From assembly GCF_029210375.1 (NCBI RefSeq), contig NZ_JARGER010000018.1, forward strand, positions 1-64,000: DNA of 64,000 nt. The letters are read 5' to 3'. Below, piece after piece: positions 8,178 through 17,184 of the stretch. The notes under the pieces are model-generated. The model saw nothing but the letters and a program-made list of their open reading frames with translations. It searched no databases and had not been told where the DNA came from. Origin of the DNA: Nocardioides sp. YIM 152315 (GTDB lineage: Bacteria > Actinomycetota > Actinomycetes > Propionibacteriales > Nocardioidaceae). Every line of letters starts with the position of its first letter. The first letter of the stretch is position 1. Made by a program: the position numbers and the translations under genes.

Positions 8178-9115
8178 GCCTGGCCTGCGGGATCGACGTC
8201 GGCGGCACGAAGATCGCCGGCGGCGTCGTCGACGAGCACGGCGTCATCGTCGAGGAGCTGCGCGTCGAGTCGCCGGCGACCGACGCCGAGGCGATCGAGG
8301 AGGCCATCGCGGGCCTCGTGAGCGAGCTGCGCGTCCGCCACGACATCCAGACCGTCGGCGTGGGTGCGGCCGGCTACGTCGACAAGGCCCGGGCCGTCGT
8401 GCTCTTCGCGCCCAACGTCGCGTGGCGCAACGAGGACCTCAAGGGCGAGCTCGAGAAGCGTGTCGAGCTGCCGGTCGTGATCGAGAACGACGCCAACGCC
8501 GCCGCGTGGGGTGAGTTCGTGTACGGCGCCGGCCACGACGTCGACGACCTGCTGCTCGTCACGGTCGGCACCGGCGTCGGCGGCGGGCTGGTGCTCGACG
8601 GCGAGGTCTACCGCGGAGCCAACGGTGTCGGCGCCGAGATCGGCCACATGCGCGTCGTACCCAACGGGATCCTCTGCGGCTGCGGCAAGCACGGCTGCTT
8701 CGAGCAGTACGCCAGCGGCTCCGCGCTCGTCCGCGAGGCGCGCGCGCAGGCGATGAGCGGCGCGATGATCGCGGACGGCATGCTCCAGCGCGCCGGGGGG
8801 GACCTGAAGAGGATCACCGGTCCGCTCATCACCGAGGCCGCGCGCGACGGCGACCAGGGCGCGACCCAGCAGCTCGCCGAGCTCGGGCGCTGGCTGGGCG
8901 AGGGCATCGCCTCCCTCACCGAGATCCTCGACCCCGGCGTCGTGGTCATCGGGGGCGGCGTGAGCGAGGCCGACGAGCTCCTGCTCGGTCCGACCCGCGA
9001 GGCCTTCGGTGCCCAGCTGGTCGGCCGCGGCTTCCGCCCGATCCCGGAGATCCGCAAGGCCCGCCTCGGCAACCGCGCCGGCCTGATCGGCGCCGCCGAC
9101 CTGTCCCGCCGCTGA
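8174..9115 (+). CDS. ROK family glucokinase
   Basis: A 313-residue ROK sugar kinase that phosphorylates glucose at C6. It shows the N-terminal phosphate loop GIDVGGTKIAGG, the sugar-contact segment ENDANAAAWGEF with its catalytic aspartate, the second phosphate loop VGTGVGGG, and the zinc site made by GHMRV and CGCGKHGCFEQY (around 155-178). Size and motifs match the actinobacterial GlkA type. ATG 8174 overlaps the preceding stop. Actinobacterial GlkA also influences glucose repression, but nothing in the sequence shows that here. Confidence 0.9.
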   Translation: MSLACGIDVGGTKIAGGVVDEHGVIVEELRVESPATDAEAIEEAIAGLVSELRVRHDIQTVGVGAAGYVDKARAVVLFAPNVAWRNEDLKGELEKRVELPVVIENDANAAAWGEFVYGAGHDVDDLLLVTVGTGVGGGLVLDGEVYRGANGVGAEIGHMRVVPNGILCGCGKHGCFEQYASGSALVREARAQAMSGAMIADGMLQRAGGDLKRITGPLITEAARDGDQGATQQLAELGRWLGEGIASLTEILDPGVVVIGGGVSEADELLLGPTREAFGAQLVGRGFRPIPEIRKARLGNRAGLIGAADLSRR

Positions 9116-9207
9116 CCCGCCCCGTGTTTGAGGAGGTGACGGGCGCTGGGGCGCTTCCTCGACCATCGGGCTCCGTGGCGCGCGGGACTCGGGCCGCGTC
9201 TGGTCGA

Positions 9208-10182
9208 ATGTCCCGCGTGAGTCTCTTCATCGGCGTCGACATCGGTGGCACCAAGGTGCTGGCGACCGCGGTCTCCCGGTCGGGTCGGGTGCTGCGCACG
9301 GCGCGGCGTACGACGCCGGGCCGCCGGGTGGAGGCGAGCCTGGTCGAGGACGCGCTGACCGAGGCCGTGCAGGAGATCGCGGGCGTACGCCGGATCAGCG
9401 CCATCGGGATCGCGGCGGCGGGGTTCGTCGACGCGCAGGGGGAGCGGGTCCGGTTCGCGCCGCACCTGCCGTGGCGCGACGAGGGCGTCCGGGCCCGGCT
9501 TGCGGAGCGGTGGAGCGCGCCGGTCGTGCTCGACAACGACGCCAACTGTGCGGCCCGCGCGGAGCTGACCTACGGCGCGGTCGGTGAGGCCGCCAACGCC
9601 CTCGTGGTGACGATGGGCACCGGCATCGGCGGGGCGGTGGTGCTGAACGGCGACGTGTTCCGCGGTCACAACGGCATGGCGGGGGAGTACGGCCACATGC
9701 AGGTGGTGCCCGACGGGCGGCCGTGCGAGTGCGGCGGGACCGGCTGCTGGGAGCAGTACTCCAGCGGCAACGCCCTGGTCCGGTTCGTCCGCGAGCACGG
9801 GGCCGCGGACCTGACCGGACCGATGGTCACCGCCGCGGCGGAGGCGGGTGACGACGTCGCGTGCGCGGCGTTCGCCTCCGTCGGCGACTGGCTGGGGGTC
9901 GGGCTGGCCAACCTGGTCGCGGCGTTCGACCCGGAGATCGTCGTCGTCGGCGGGGGACTCTCGGCGGCGGGGGACCTGCTGCTCGAGCCCGCTCGCCGCG
10001 CGATGCGGACGTCGCTGGTCGGGGCCGAGCACCGCACGATCCCGCCCGTGGTGCGCGCCGCGCTCGGCCCCGAGGCGGGCGCGATCGGGGCCGCGGACCT
10101 GGCGCGTCAGACGTTCAGGAGCGCCGGTACTCGGGCACGAGCTCGACGGCGAGCTGCTCGAGGAACAGCCCGACGTCGGTGA
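9208..10182 (+). CDS. Second ROK family sugar kinase, with C-terminal extension
   Basis: A 324-residue ROK protein directly after the first, with GVDIGGTKVLAT, DNDANCAARAEL, MGTGIGGAVV and CECGGTGCWEQY. It is probably a glucose-type kinase or a paralogue of different sugar preference; no DNA-binding domain is present, so it is a kinase rather than a ROK repressor. ATG 9208 or GTG 9217 may start it. After the family's normal end (GAIGAADLARQ, ~10108) it continues with ~25 arginine-rich residues that overlap the 3' end of the opposite gene by 68 nt, an accidental-looking read-through tail. Confidence 0.85.
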   Translation: MSRVSLFIGVDIGGTKVLATAVSRSGRVLRTARRTTPGRRVEASLVEDALTEAVQEIAGVRRISAIGIAAAGFVDAQGERVRFAPHLPWRDEGVRARLAERWSAPVVLDNDANCAARAELTYGAVGEAANALVVTMGTGIGGAVVLNGDVFRGHNGMAGEYGHMQVVPDGRPCECGGTGCWEQYSSGNALVRFVREHGAADLTGPMVTAAAEAGDDVACAAFASVGDWLGVGLANLVAAFDPEIVVVGGGLSAAGDLLLEPARRAMRTSLVGAEHRTIPPVVRAALGPEAGAIGAADLARQTFRSAGTRARARRRAARGTARRR

Positions 10183-11359
10183 CGATGCCGCGGGCCTGCG
10201 AGGAGCCGCGGTCGGCGAGCTTGGTGACGGTCGCGGGATTGATGTCCACGCAGACGAGCGGGATCGACGCCGGCAGGATGTTGCCGGTCGCCACCGAGTG
10301 GAGCATCGTCGCGACCATCAGGCAGAAGCCGACGTCCTGGAGCTGGCCACGCATCGCACGCTGTCCCTCGATGACGTCGGTGTAGACGTCGGGCAACGGG
10401 CCGTCGTCGCGCACCGAGCCGACGAGCACGAACTCCTTGTCGTGGGTGACGAGCGCGTGCATGATGCCGCCGGTCAGGACGCCGCTCTCGACGGCCGCGC
10501 GGATCGAGCCGGCCTTGCGGATCGTGTTGATCGCGCGGATGTGGTGCTCGTGGCCGTGCTCGACGCCGCGACCCATCGCGAGGTCGACGCCGAGGCTGGT
10601 GCCGTAGAGCGCGGACTCGATGTCGTGCGTCGCAAGCGCGTTGCCGGCGAACAGCACGTCGACGAACCCCGCGTGCACCATCGCGACCATCGCCGGCGCG
10701 GCCCCGGTGTGGACCACTCCGGGGCCGCCGACCCACAGCACCTTCCGGCCGGCGGCCTTGGCCTCGCGCATGCCGTCGGCCACCTGGCGCACCAGCACGG
10801 CCTGCGGCTTCTCGGAGGAGACCTCGGACTCCATGAAGCCGAACGCCTCGCCGCTGGCGTCGGGGACCGGCACGCTCACGTGGATGCCGTCGGCGCCGGT
10901 GATGACCAGCATGCCGGCGCGGACGTCGGACATCGGCAGCGTGTAGACGCGCGCCGCACGGCCGTCGGCCCCGCGCTCGAGCACGAGGCCGCAGTCCATC
11001 TCGGGGTTCTGGACGTGCAGCCAGGTGCCGTCGATGCGGACCCGGGTCTCGAGGTTGGTGGTCGAGTAGAACCGGTCCGGGAAGACGCCGTCCTGCTCGG
11101 CCTCCGTCACCTCGGCCGTGCCGGGGTCGACCTGGTTGACCCCGCGGGTCTGCAGGCGCATCAGCAGCCGCTGGAGCGCCTCGTCGTCCTCGGCGATCAC
11201 CGAGATCACCGCGTGCGAGGCGTCGTCGGTGTCGCGCCCGACGTCGAAGCGATCGATCGTGTAGTCGCCGCCGTACTCCCGGATGTCGTCGAGGACCCGC
11301 GACAGGATGCCGTGGTCCATCAGGTGGCCGGTGATCTCGACGGTCTCGTTGGCGCTCAT
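10115..11359 (-). CDS. TIGR00300 / LOR-SDH domain protein (ornithine cyclodeaminase-like)
   Basis: About 414 residues. The N-terminal ~100 residues (ETVEITGHLMDHGILSRVL, with VFPDRFYSTTN later) match the conserved LOR/SDH bifunctional region. The remainder has a Rossmann-like portion (VGGPGVVHTGAAPAMVAMV) typical of TIGR00300 proteins. Archaeal and cyanobacterial members act in ornithine/arginine metabolism, for example as ornithine cyclodeaminase or in arginine dihydrolase fusions; the reaction of actinobacterial members is inferred only. The start ATG 11359 is favoured over the upstream 11413 codon, which adds a proline/arginine-rich tail. It is convergent and overlapping with the second ROK kinase. 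Confidence 0.8.
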   Translation of the reverse strand: MSANETVEITGHLMDHGILSRVLDDIREYGGDYTIDRFDVGRDTDDASHAVISVIAEDDEALQRLLMRLQTRGVNQVDPGTAEVTEAEQDGVFPDRFYSTTNLETRVRIDGTWLHVQNPEMDCGLVLERGADGRAARVYTLPMSDVRAGMLVITGADGIHVSVPVPDASGEAFGFMESEVSSEKPQAVLVRQVADGMREAKAAGRKVLWVGGPGVVHTGAAPAMVAMVHAGFVDVLFAGNALATHDIESALYGTSLGVDLAMGRGVEHGHEHHIRAINTIRKAGSIRAAVESGVLTGGIMHALVTHDKEFVLVGSVRDDGPLPDVYTDVIEGQRAMRGQLQDVGFCLMVATMLHSVATGNILPASIPLVCVDINPATVTKLADRGSSQARGIVTDVGLFLEQLAVELVPEYRRS

Positions 11360-11514
11360 ACGGGGTCCCCGCGGAATTGTGCGCTGGAGGAGCGGAGCGG
11401 GGGAGGCGCGCAATTGCGTGGGGTGTTCACGGATGGCACCCTAACCAGCGCGCTGTCGTGCTGCCGAGGTGCCGGTGGAGTCGGGGCCGGTTTCCTCGGG
11501 TCCTCCCGACGGGG

Positions 11515-12033
11515 TCAGACCTGCGCGCCGTCGTCCCAGGGGTCGCGCGGCTCGCGGGGCATCCGGAGCACGAGGTAGACGAAGCCGCCGACGAAGCCCC
11601 CGATGAGCAGGTAGCCCAGCCAGCTCGGCAGGTCGATGCCGAGGATCAGGGCGACCAGCAGCACCGCCGGCGATCCGAAGATCCCGGCCCAGGCGACCGC
11701 CCGGTCCGGCGCGAGCCGGGGCAGGGGTGGCGGTGGCGGGGGGACGTACCCCTCGTCGACGTCCGCCGCCTCCTCGACCACGTCGTCGGCGTCGTCCGGA
11801 TCCCGACCGACGTACGGGTCGTCGGCATCGTCGACGACGAAGGCGCGCGGATCGCCGAACCGACCGCCGAACGGGGCCTCGGCCGACGGTGCCTCGCCCG
11901 GGAGGTCGTCGACCTCGGCGCGCTCGCCGTAGTTGTCGACGATCTCCTGCCAGGCGCGCTCGTCGGCGGTCTGCTCGTGGTCGCCGCGCTCGTCGCGCGG
12001 GTCGCGGGGGTCGCGGGGGTCCGGCACAACCAC
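11515..12033 (-). CDS. Hypothetical protein with two C-terminal membrane segments
   Basis: A 172-residue protein. It begins with a DPRDPRDPRDE repeat encoded by near-identical 9-bp units, continues with an acidic, Pro-rich cytoplasmic region ending in a six-proline run, and finishes with two hydrophobic helices (AVAWAGIFGSPAVLLVALILG and LGYLLIGGFVGGFVYLVL) and a short charged tail. The topology is consistent with a membrane hairpin anchoring a disordered domain. Start is GTG 12033. No function is recognised. Confidence 0.7.
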   Translation of the reverse strand: MVVPDPRDPRDPRDERGDHEQTADERAWQEIVDNYGERAEVDDLPGEAPSAEAPFGGRFGDPRAFVVDDADDPYVGRDPDDADDVVEEAADVDEGYVPPPPPPLPRLAPDRAVAWAGIFGSPAVLLVALILGIDLPSWLGYLLIGGFVGGFVYLVLRMPREPRDPWDDGAQV

Positions 12034-12058
12034 GAGCGTATGCCTCCCCCGTGAACTG

Positions 12059-12510
12059 TCACGAACCCGTGGTCACCCGCGCGACGAAAGCGGCGGAGTC
12101 GTCGAAGATCCGCGCGGCGTCGTTGTCGACCGTGGCGACGTGATAGCTGTCCTCGAGGCGTACGACGGTCACGTCGGTCGACGACACCCCGCCGGTGATG
12201 ATCGGCTCGGACGCCTCGTCGACGACGTGGTCCTCGGTGGAGCGGAAGCAGAGGATCGGGGCGCTGACCTTCGGCGGGTCCGCGACCAGCGGCGGCCACG
12301 CCTGCAGCAGCGTGTGGAGGTGGTGCCGTGTCCGGGCAGGCGCGCACCTCGACGGCGTACCCGCGCGCCGCCGGCGCCTCGCCCCAGGGCCGCATCGACG
12401 CGGGCTTGGCCGGTGAACCCGTGGCTGAGCAGGACGCCGACCCGGCGGCCGCCGGTGAGCTCGGGCCGGGCGGGGGCCGAGAGCGGTGCGGCGAGAGGGT
12501 GGATCGTCAT
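12059..12510 (-). pseudogene. Decayed alpha/beta hydrolase (carboxylesterase) gene
   Basis: The start, MTIHPLAAPLSAPARPE through LLSHGFTG, is a normal esterase/lipase N-terminus with its oxyanion HGFTG. The reading then shifts frame (MRPWGEAPAARGYAVEV lies in another frame), returns for LPGHGTT after an apparent extra GC, and jumps to a third frame, LHTLLQAWPPLVADPPKVSAPILCF. About 80-100 codons seem missing between GHGTT and LHTLLQ, including the GxSxG nucleophile elbow, whereas the Asp (STEDHVVD) and His (DSYHVATVD) regions survive. Total length is about 450 nt against the usual ~780. It cannot encode an active hydrolase. Confidence 0.85.
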
Positions 12511-12568
12511 GGGTGGATGGTAGGGCTAGAGTTCCCTTGTCCGGTCGGATGTCGGGAGGGCTGCCGCG

Positions 12569-13294
12569 GTGTTCTACTGGTTCCTGAAGTGGATCGCACT
12601 CGGACCCTGGCTCCGCCTGTTCTTCCGGCCTCGGGTCTCGGGTGCCGAGAACGTCCCGCTCGAGGGTCCCGCGATCCTCGCGAGCAACCATCTCTCGTAC
12701 GCCGACTGGCTGTTCATGCCGCTCACGCTGCCGCGCCGGGTGACCTTCGTGGCGAAGGCGGAGTACTTCACCGGCAAGGGTCTCAAGGGCTGGCTGCAGC
12801 GGACGTTCTTCAAGGGCTCGGGCCAGGTGCCGATCGACCGCTCCGGCGGCAGCGCGTCCGAGGGCGCGATCATCTCCGCCAAGCGGCTGCTCGACGACGG
12901 CGAGCTCTTCGGGATCTACCCCGAGGGCACCCGCTCGCACGACGGCCGGCTCTACCGCGGCAAGGTCGGCGTCGCCCGGCTGGCGATGGAGTCAGGGGTC
13001 CCGGTCGTCCCGGTCGCCGTGGTCGGCACCGACGTGGTCGCGCCGCCGGGCAAGACCTTCGGCCGGTTCACGCGGCCGGTGGTGCGCTTCGGCAGGCCCC
13101 TGGACTTCTCCCGCTACGAGGGCATGGAGAACGACCGCTACATCCTGCGATCGATCACCGACGAGATCATGTACGAGATCATGCGGCTCTCGGGCCAGGA
13201 GTACGTCGACATGTACGCCGCCCGGGCCAAGGAGCTGTCGAAGTCCGAGAAGGACTCCGGTCAGGAGGGCGGGCCCGAGAAGCTGGCGTCGTGA
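12569..13294 (+). CDS. plsC: 1-acyl-sn-glycerol-3-phosphate acyltransferase (PlsC-like)
   Basis: A 241-residue membrane-associated acyltransferase that adds the second acyl chain in phosphatidic acid synthesis. Motif I is NHLSYAD (His-x4-Asp), motif III is YPEGTRSHDGRLYRGKVG and motif IV is VPVVPVAVVG; the hydrophobic N-terminus (FYWFLKWIALGPWLRLFF) anchors it to the membrane. GTG 12569 follows GGGAGGG. The stop overlaps the next gene's GTG (GTGA). Several PlsC paralogues are usual in actinobacteria, so the exact acceptor is not certain. Confidence 0.87.
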   Translation: MFYWFLKWIALGPWLRLFFRPRVSGAENVPLEGPAILASNHLSYADWLFMPLTLPRRVTFVAKAEYFTGKGLKGWLQRTFFKGSGQVPIDRSGGSASEGAIISAKRLLDDGELFGIYPEGTRSHDGRLYRGKVGVARLAMESGVPVVPVAVVGTDVVAPPGKTFGRFTRPVVRFGRPLDFSRYEGMENDRYILRSITDEIMYEIMRLSGQEYVDMYAARAKELSKSEKDSGQEGGPEKLAS

Positions 13295-13800
13295 CGATCC
13301 ACGACACGCACCCGTTCGCGGACCCCGATCCGGATCCGGTGCGGCGGCTGCGTGGCCGGCTCGGCGCGACGGTCGCGCTGGTGACGACCGGTGCGGGCTC
13401 CCACCGCGCCGGGCTCACGGTCTCGTCGCTGATGGTGGCGAACGGCGAGCCCGCGCGCGTGCTGTTGCTCGTCGACCCGGACAGCGAGCTCGCCGAGGCG
13501 CTGACGCCGCCCGTGCGCGCGGTCGTGCAGCTGCTGTCGTGGTCGCACCGTGACCTCGCCGACGCCTTCGCCGGCACCGCGCCGGCCCCGGGCGGGCCGT
13601 GGCGGATGGCGGCGTTCGCCGACACCGAGTGGGGTCCGGTGCTCACCGGCGCCTCGACGTGGGCGGGAGTGTCGGTCGAGTCTGCCGCCGAGGTCGGCTG
13701 GTCGCTCCTGCTCACCTGCGTGATCGACTCGGTGACGGTCGGCGACGACGCCGAGCCCCTCGTGCACCGGCGCGGTCGCTACGTCAGGCCCGCGCGATGA
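13291..13800 (+). CDS. Flavin reductase-like FMN-binding domain protein
   Basis: A 169-residue split-barrel protein: LRGRLGATVALVTTGAGSHRAGLTVSSLMVANGEPARVLLLV is the FMN-binding start typical of the flavin reductase-like family, and GRYVRPAR ends it. The GSHRAGLTVSS region contacts the flavin phosphate in relatives. It may be a flavin reductase or an F420/FMN-binding protein of the same fold. It is translationally coupled to plsC upstream (GTGA) and to the coiled-coil protein downstream (ATGA). Confidence 0.8.
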   Translation: MTIHDTHPFADPDPDPVRRLRGRLGATVALVTTGAGSHRAGLTVSSLMVANGEPARVLLLVDPDSELAEALTPPVRAVVQLLSWSHRDLADAFAGTAPAPGGPWRMAAFADTEWGPVLTGASTWAGVSVESAAEVGWSLLLTCVIDSVTVGDDAEPLVHRRGRYVRPAR

Positions 13801-14684
13801 CCGACGAGCTGCTCGAGATCGCCGACGAGCTCTACGGGCTCCCGCTCGCGGAGTTCACCCCGGCGCGGGACGCGCGCGCGAAGGAGCTCAAGGGCACGCC
13901 GCTCGCGGCGCGGGTCAAGGCGCTGCGCAAGCCCTCGACCGCGGCGTGGGTCGCCAACCTGCTGGTGCGCCGCGACACCGGGCAGGTCGACCAGGTGCTC
14001 GCGGTCGGGGCCGCGCTGCGCGAGGCGCAGGCGTCGATGTCGGCCGACGAGCTGCGCACGCTGACCCGGCAGCGGCGCCAGCTCACCGCGGCCGTGACGA
14101 CCGGCGCCCGGCGGATCGCACGCGAGGAGGGCTCGAAGGTCACCCAGGCCGTCGCCGACCAGGTCGAGGCCACGCTCACCGCGGCGATGGTCGACGAGCG
14201 GTGCGGCCAGGCGCTGCGCAGCGGGCTGCTCGTCACCGCGCTCACCACGACCGGCCTCGAGCCGGCCGAGCTGGAGGGGGCGGTGGCCCTGCCCGAGGCG
14301 TTGGGCTTCGCGGCGTCGGCACGTGAGGCCGAGCGGCCGGGACGACCCGACCTGCACGTCGTACCCGATCCGGAGGCGGACGAGAAGGCCGTGCGGGCGG
14401 CCGAGGACGCGCTCGAGCAGGCGGAGGAGGCGTACGCCGAGGCCGAGGCCGCCCACGGCGACGCCGCCGCCGCGGTCGACACCCTCGAGGCGCGCAGCCT
14501 CCAGCTCCAGGCCGAGATCGCCGAGCTGCGCGCCAAGATCGACGAGCTCGACGCCGCCGCCGAGGAGACCGACGAGGAGCTCGCCGAGGCCGAGGATGCG
14601 CGCGCCGACGCGGTCACCGACCTCGACGCCGCCACCAGGGCCCGCGACGCCGCCCGGTCGGCGCTCGAGCGACTGCGGGGATAG
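13797..14684 (+). CDS. Coiled-coil conserved hypothetical protein
   Basis: A 295-residue soluble protein. Residues 1-190 are alpha-helical and Arg/Ala-rich with the conserved-looking block KALRKPSTAAWVANLL. Residues ~200-295 form a long alanine/glutamate coiled coil (EQAEEAYAEAEAAHGDAAAA onward). No signal peptide or membrane segment is present. It ends a three-gene coupled run (plsC, flavin-binding protein, this gene). Its stop codon lies inside the left arm of a 24-nt inverted repeat. No function is recognised. Confidence 0.75.
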   Translation: MTDELLEIADELYGLPLAEFTPARDARAKELKGTPLAARVKALRKPSTAAWVANLLVRRDTGQVDQVLAVGAALREAQASMSADELRTLTRQRRQLTAAVTTGARRIAREEGSKVTQAVADQVEATLTAAMVDERCGQALRSGLLVTALTTTGLEPAELEGAVALPEALGFAASAREAERPGRPDLHVVPDPEADEKAVRAAEDALEQAEEAYAEAEAAHGDAAAAVDTLEARSLQLQAEIAELRAKIDELDAAAEETDEELAEAEDARADAVTDLDAATRARDAARSALERLRG

Positions 14685-14741
14685 TCCCTGACGTTTTCGG
14701 GGTCGACGCGCCGTGGGGACCCCGAAGATGTCAGGGACTAT
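14681..14741. terminator. Bidirectional terminator-like inverted repeat between convergent genes
   Basis: Arms 14681-14704 and 14718-14741 (24 nt each) are separated by 13 nt. The only two non-complementary positions become G-U pairs in the rightward RNA, so that strand folds completely. There is no clear U-tract. It sits between the rightward coiled-coil gene and the leftward glycerol kinase. A related element occurs at 40581-40647. Confidence 0.75.
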
Positions 14742-14750
14742 CCCGACGAC

Positions 14751-16235
14751 TCACTCCGCCCAGCCCTGCGCGAGGGTGACGGCGCGGGTCCAGCGGGCGT
14801 GGGCGGCGTCCGGCTCGGTGCGGTCGGAAGCGGGGTCGAAGCGGCGGTCGAGGGTCCAGGTGTGGCGCAGGTCGTCGGTCGACGACCAGAGCCCGACGCC
14901 GAGGCCGGCCAGGAACGCCGCGCCGAGCCCGGTCGTCTCGACGACGGTCGGACGCTCGACGGGTACGCCGACCTGGTCGGCCTGCAGCTGGCACAGCAGG
15001 TCGTTGGCGGCGGCCCCACCGTCGACGCGCAGCGACGAGAGCCGCGGCATCACGTCGAGGACGTCGCGGACCTCGAACGTGATCGCCTCCAGGGTCGCGC
15101 GGACGACGTGGGCACGCGTCGTACCCCGCGTGATGCCGACGATCAGGCCCCGGGCCTGGGGGTCCCAGTGCGGCGCGCCGAGACCGGTCAGCGCCGGGAC
15201 GAACACGACGCCGCCGCTGTCGGTCACCGTCGAGGCGACGGCCTCGCTCTCGGCGACCGAGCCCACGACCTGGATGCCGTCGCGCAGCCACTGCACGGCC
15301 GCGCCGGTGACGAAGATCGAGCCCTCGGAGCAGTAGGTCATCGTGCCGTCGGGGGCGCGCCAGGCGGCCGAGGCCAGCAGGGCGTCCGACCGCTGCACCG
15401 ACGACCCGGTGTTGGTGAGGATGAACGACCCGGTGCCGTAGGTGCACTTCGAGTCGCCCTCGTCGAAGCAGGTCTGCCCGAAGAGCGCCGACTGCTGGTC
15501 GCCCGCGACGCCGGAGATCGGCAGCGACAGGCCGAGGAAGGTCGTCGGGTCGGTCGTGGCGAGCTCGCCCCAGTTGGGCACCAGCTCCGGCAGCGCGTCG
15601 CGCGGGACCCCGAAGAGCTCGCAGAGCTCCTCGGACCAGTCGCCGGCCTCGAGGTCGAAGAGCAGCGTCCGGCACGCGTTGGAGACGTCGGTGACATGGT
15701 AGGTGCCGCGCGTCATCCGGGCGATCAGGTAGGACTCGACGGTGCCGATCGCGTAGCGGCCCGACTCCACCAGCGCCCAGGTGTGCGGTTCGTGCTCGGC
15801 CAGCCACATCAGCTTGGTGCCGGAGAAGTACGGGTCCAGCCGGAGACCCGTCAGCTCCCGCACCCGAGCCTCGTGGCCGTCGTCCTGCAGGCGCGTGCAG
15901 AGGTCGGCGGTCCGCCGGTCCTGCCACACGATCGCGCGGCGCGGCGACCCGAGCGTCTCGCGGTCCCAGAGCAGCACGGTCTCGCGCTGGTTGGTGAGGC
16001 CGATGCCGCGCAGCCGACCTGCGTCGTACGACGAGAGCGCGGAGCGGCAGGACTCCAGCGTGGCCTGCCAGATCTCCTCGGGCGAGTGCTCGACCCACCC
16101 GGGCTGGGGGAAGTGCTGCGAGAACTCCTCGTAGCCGCGGGCGACGATCCGGCCGTCGTGCTCGACGACCAGCGCCGTGACGCCGGTCGTCCCGGCGTCG
16201 ATCGCGAGGATCGCGCCCTGGTCGGCGGAGCTCAC
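14751..16235 (-). CDS. glpK: Glycerol kinase
   Basis: A 494-residue FGGY-family kinase converting glycerol to sn-glycerol 3-phosphate in the cytoplasm. It begins ILAIDAGTTGVTALVV (phosphate loop), contains the glycerol-contact region GWVEHSPEEIW, the TNQRETVLLWD block and VDGGAAANDLLCQLQAD. GTG 16235 overlaps the stop of the DUF1028 gene (GTGA). The longer reading to 17018 is frame overlap with that gene. No glpF or glpD is adjacent. Supply of glycerol phosphate for lipid synthesis or glycerol use are both possible. Confidence 0.93.
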   Translation of the reverse strand: MSSADQGAILAIDAGTTGVTALVVEHDGRIVARGYEEFSQHFPQPGWVEHSPEEIWQATLESCRSALSSYDAGRLRGIGLTNQRETVLLWDRETLGSPRRAIVWQDRRTADLCTRLQDDGHEARVRELTGLRLDPYFSGTKLMWLAEHEPHTWALVESGRYAIGTVESYLIARMTRGTYHVTDVSNACRTLLFDLEAGDWSEELCELFGVPRDALPELVPNWGELATTDPTTFLGLSLPISGVAGDQQSALFGQTCFDEGDSKCTYGTGSFILTNTGSSVQRSDALLASAAWRAPDGTMTYCSEGSIFVTGAAVQWLRDGIQVVGSVAESEAVASTVTDSGGVVFVPALTGLGAPHWDPQARGLIVGITRGTTRAHVVRATLEAITFEVRDVLDVMPRLSSLRVDGGAAANDLLCQLQADQVGVPVERPTVVETTGLGAAFLAGLGVGLWSSTDDLRHTWTLDRRFDPASDRTEPDAAHARWTRAVTLAQGWAE

Positions 16236-17059
16236 CGGTAGGCCTCGGTGTCGCGGATGATCTCGAGGACGCGGACGTCGATCCAGGAGGCGTCGTCGGC
16301 GACCCGCATCTCGTAGTTCTCGGCGCCCACCCAGGCGAGGAAGTCGCGGTGGCCGAGCGCGGTCGCGAGCTCCTCGAGCTCCGCCGCGAGGTCCGGCGTC
16401 ACCGGCACCTGCTCCTCGGCGGTCGAGGCCGTCAGGTAGAGCTCGTTGAGCGCCAGCAGGCGTGCCAGCTCGACGATCGGCTCCGGATGATCGTCGACCC
16501 TCAGGTCGACGGCGATGTCGTCGAGACCGCCGTACCCTGCCTCCTCCTCGACCACCAGCAGCGCGGCGGACTGCCGGCCGCGGGCGTCGCCCCCGGCCGC
16601 GTCGCCCGCGGTGAGCGCCTCGAGCAGGCGCTGCGCGAGCGGCGCCTCCGGCGAGGAGTCCAGCCAGGCCGACTCCATCGCCTCGACGACCTCGCCGCCG
16701 GTGAGGACGTTGCCCTGGATGGCGTAGCCCTCCCCGGTGACACCGCCCGCCCAGTCGAGGCACGCGTGACCGGTGTGGCTGGCGGCGTTGCCGTCGACGT
16801 CGACGATGCCGACCTGGCGGTGGTCGCGGCCGTCGTCCTCCTCGAGCAGCCGCTGCAGCGCGACCGAGGCGGTCGCCCCGTCGTCGAGGTGGGCGAGCGC
16901 GAGGCCCTTGTAGGCCACGTTGGCGCTCGCCTGGGTCGCGAGGGCGCCCACGCCTGCGACGGCGGCCGGGACCGCCGCCCCGACCGCGAGGAACCTGGAG
17001 GCGACGGCGACGCCCCACGACTCACCGTCGGCGGAGCGGGCCACGATCGAGAACGTCAT
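16232..17059 (-). CDS. DUF1028 domain protein (Ntn-hydrolase-like)
   Basis: A 275-residue protein starting MTFSIVARSADGESWGVAVAS, the hallmark DUF1028 N-terminus. The family resembles Ntn hydrolases, but the reaction is not established as far as I know. The DUF1028 region spans ~1-210; the rest is a helical tail. It precedes glpK in the same transcript with a GTGA overlap. Its ATG is preceded by TAGGGT and a 6-nt gap, the leaderless arrangement seen at several genes here. Confidence 0.85.
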   Translation of the reverse strand: MTFSIVARSADGESWGVAVASRFLAVGAAVPAAVAGVGALATQASANVAYKGLALAHLDDGATASVALQRLLEEDDGRDHRQVGIVDVDGNAASHTGHACLDWAGGVTGEGYAIQGNVLTGGEVVEAMESAWLDSSPEAPLAQRLLEALTAGDAAGGDARGRQSAALLVVEEEAGYGGLDDIAVDLRVDDHPEPIVELARLLALNELYLTASTAEEQVPVTPDLAAELEELATALGHRDFLAWVGAENYEMRVADDASWIDVRVLEIIRDTEAYR

Positions 17060-17184
17060 GGCCCGACCCTAGTGCCGCGGGCGGCGGCACGGCTCGCAGC
17101 GCGCCCGCCCTCTCCACTAGGGTCGAAGGCGTTTGTGAACGATCCAAGATCAGGTCCAGCGTCAGCTCAGCGACAGGAGAGGTC

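Noticed and set aside
11373..11417. Imperfect AATTG/CAATT inverted repeat upstream of the TIGR00300 gene
   Set aside because: One mismatch, a 22-nt loop and no promoter relation make it too weak to call.
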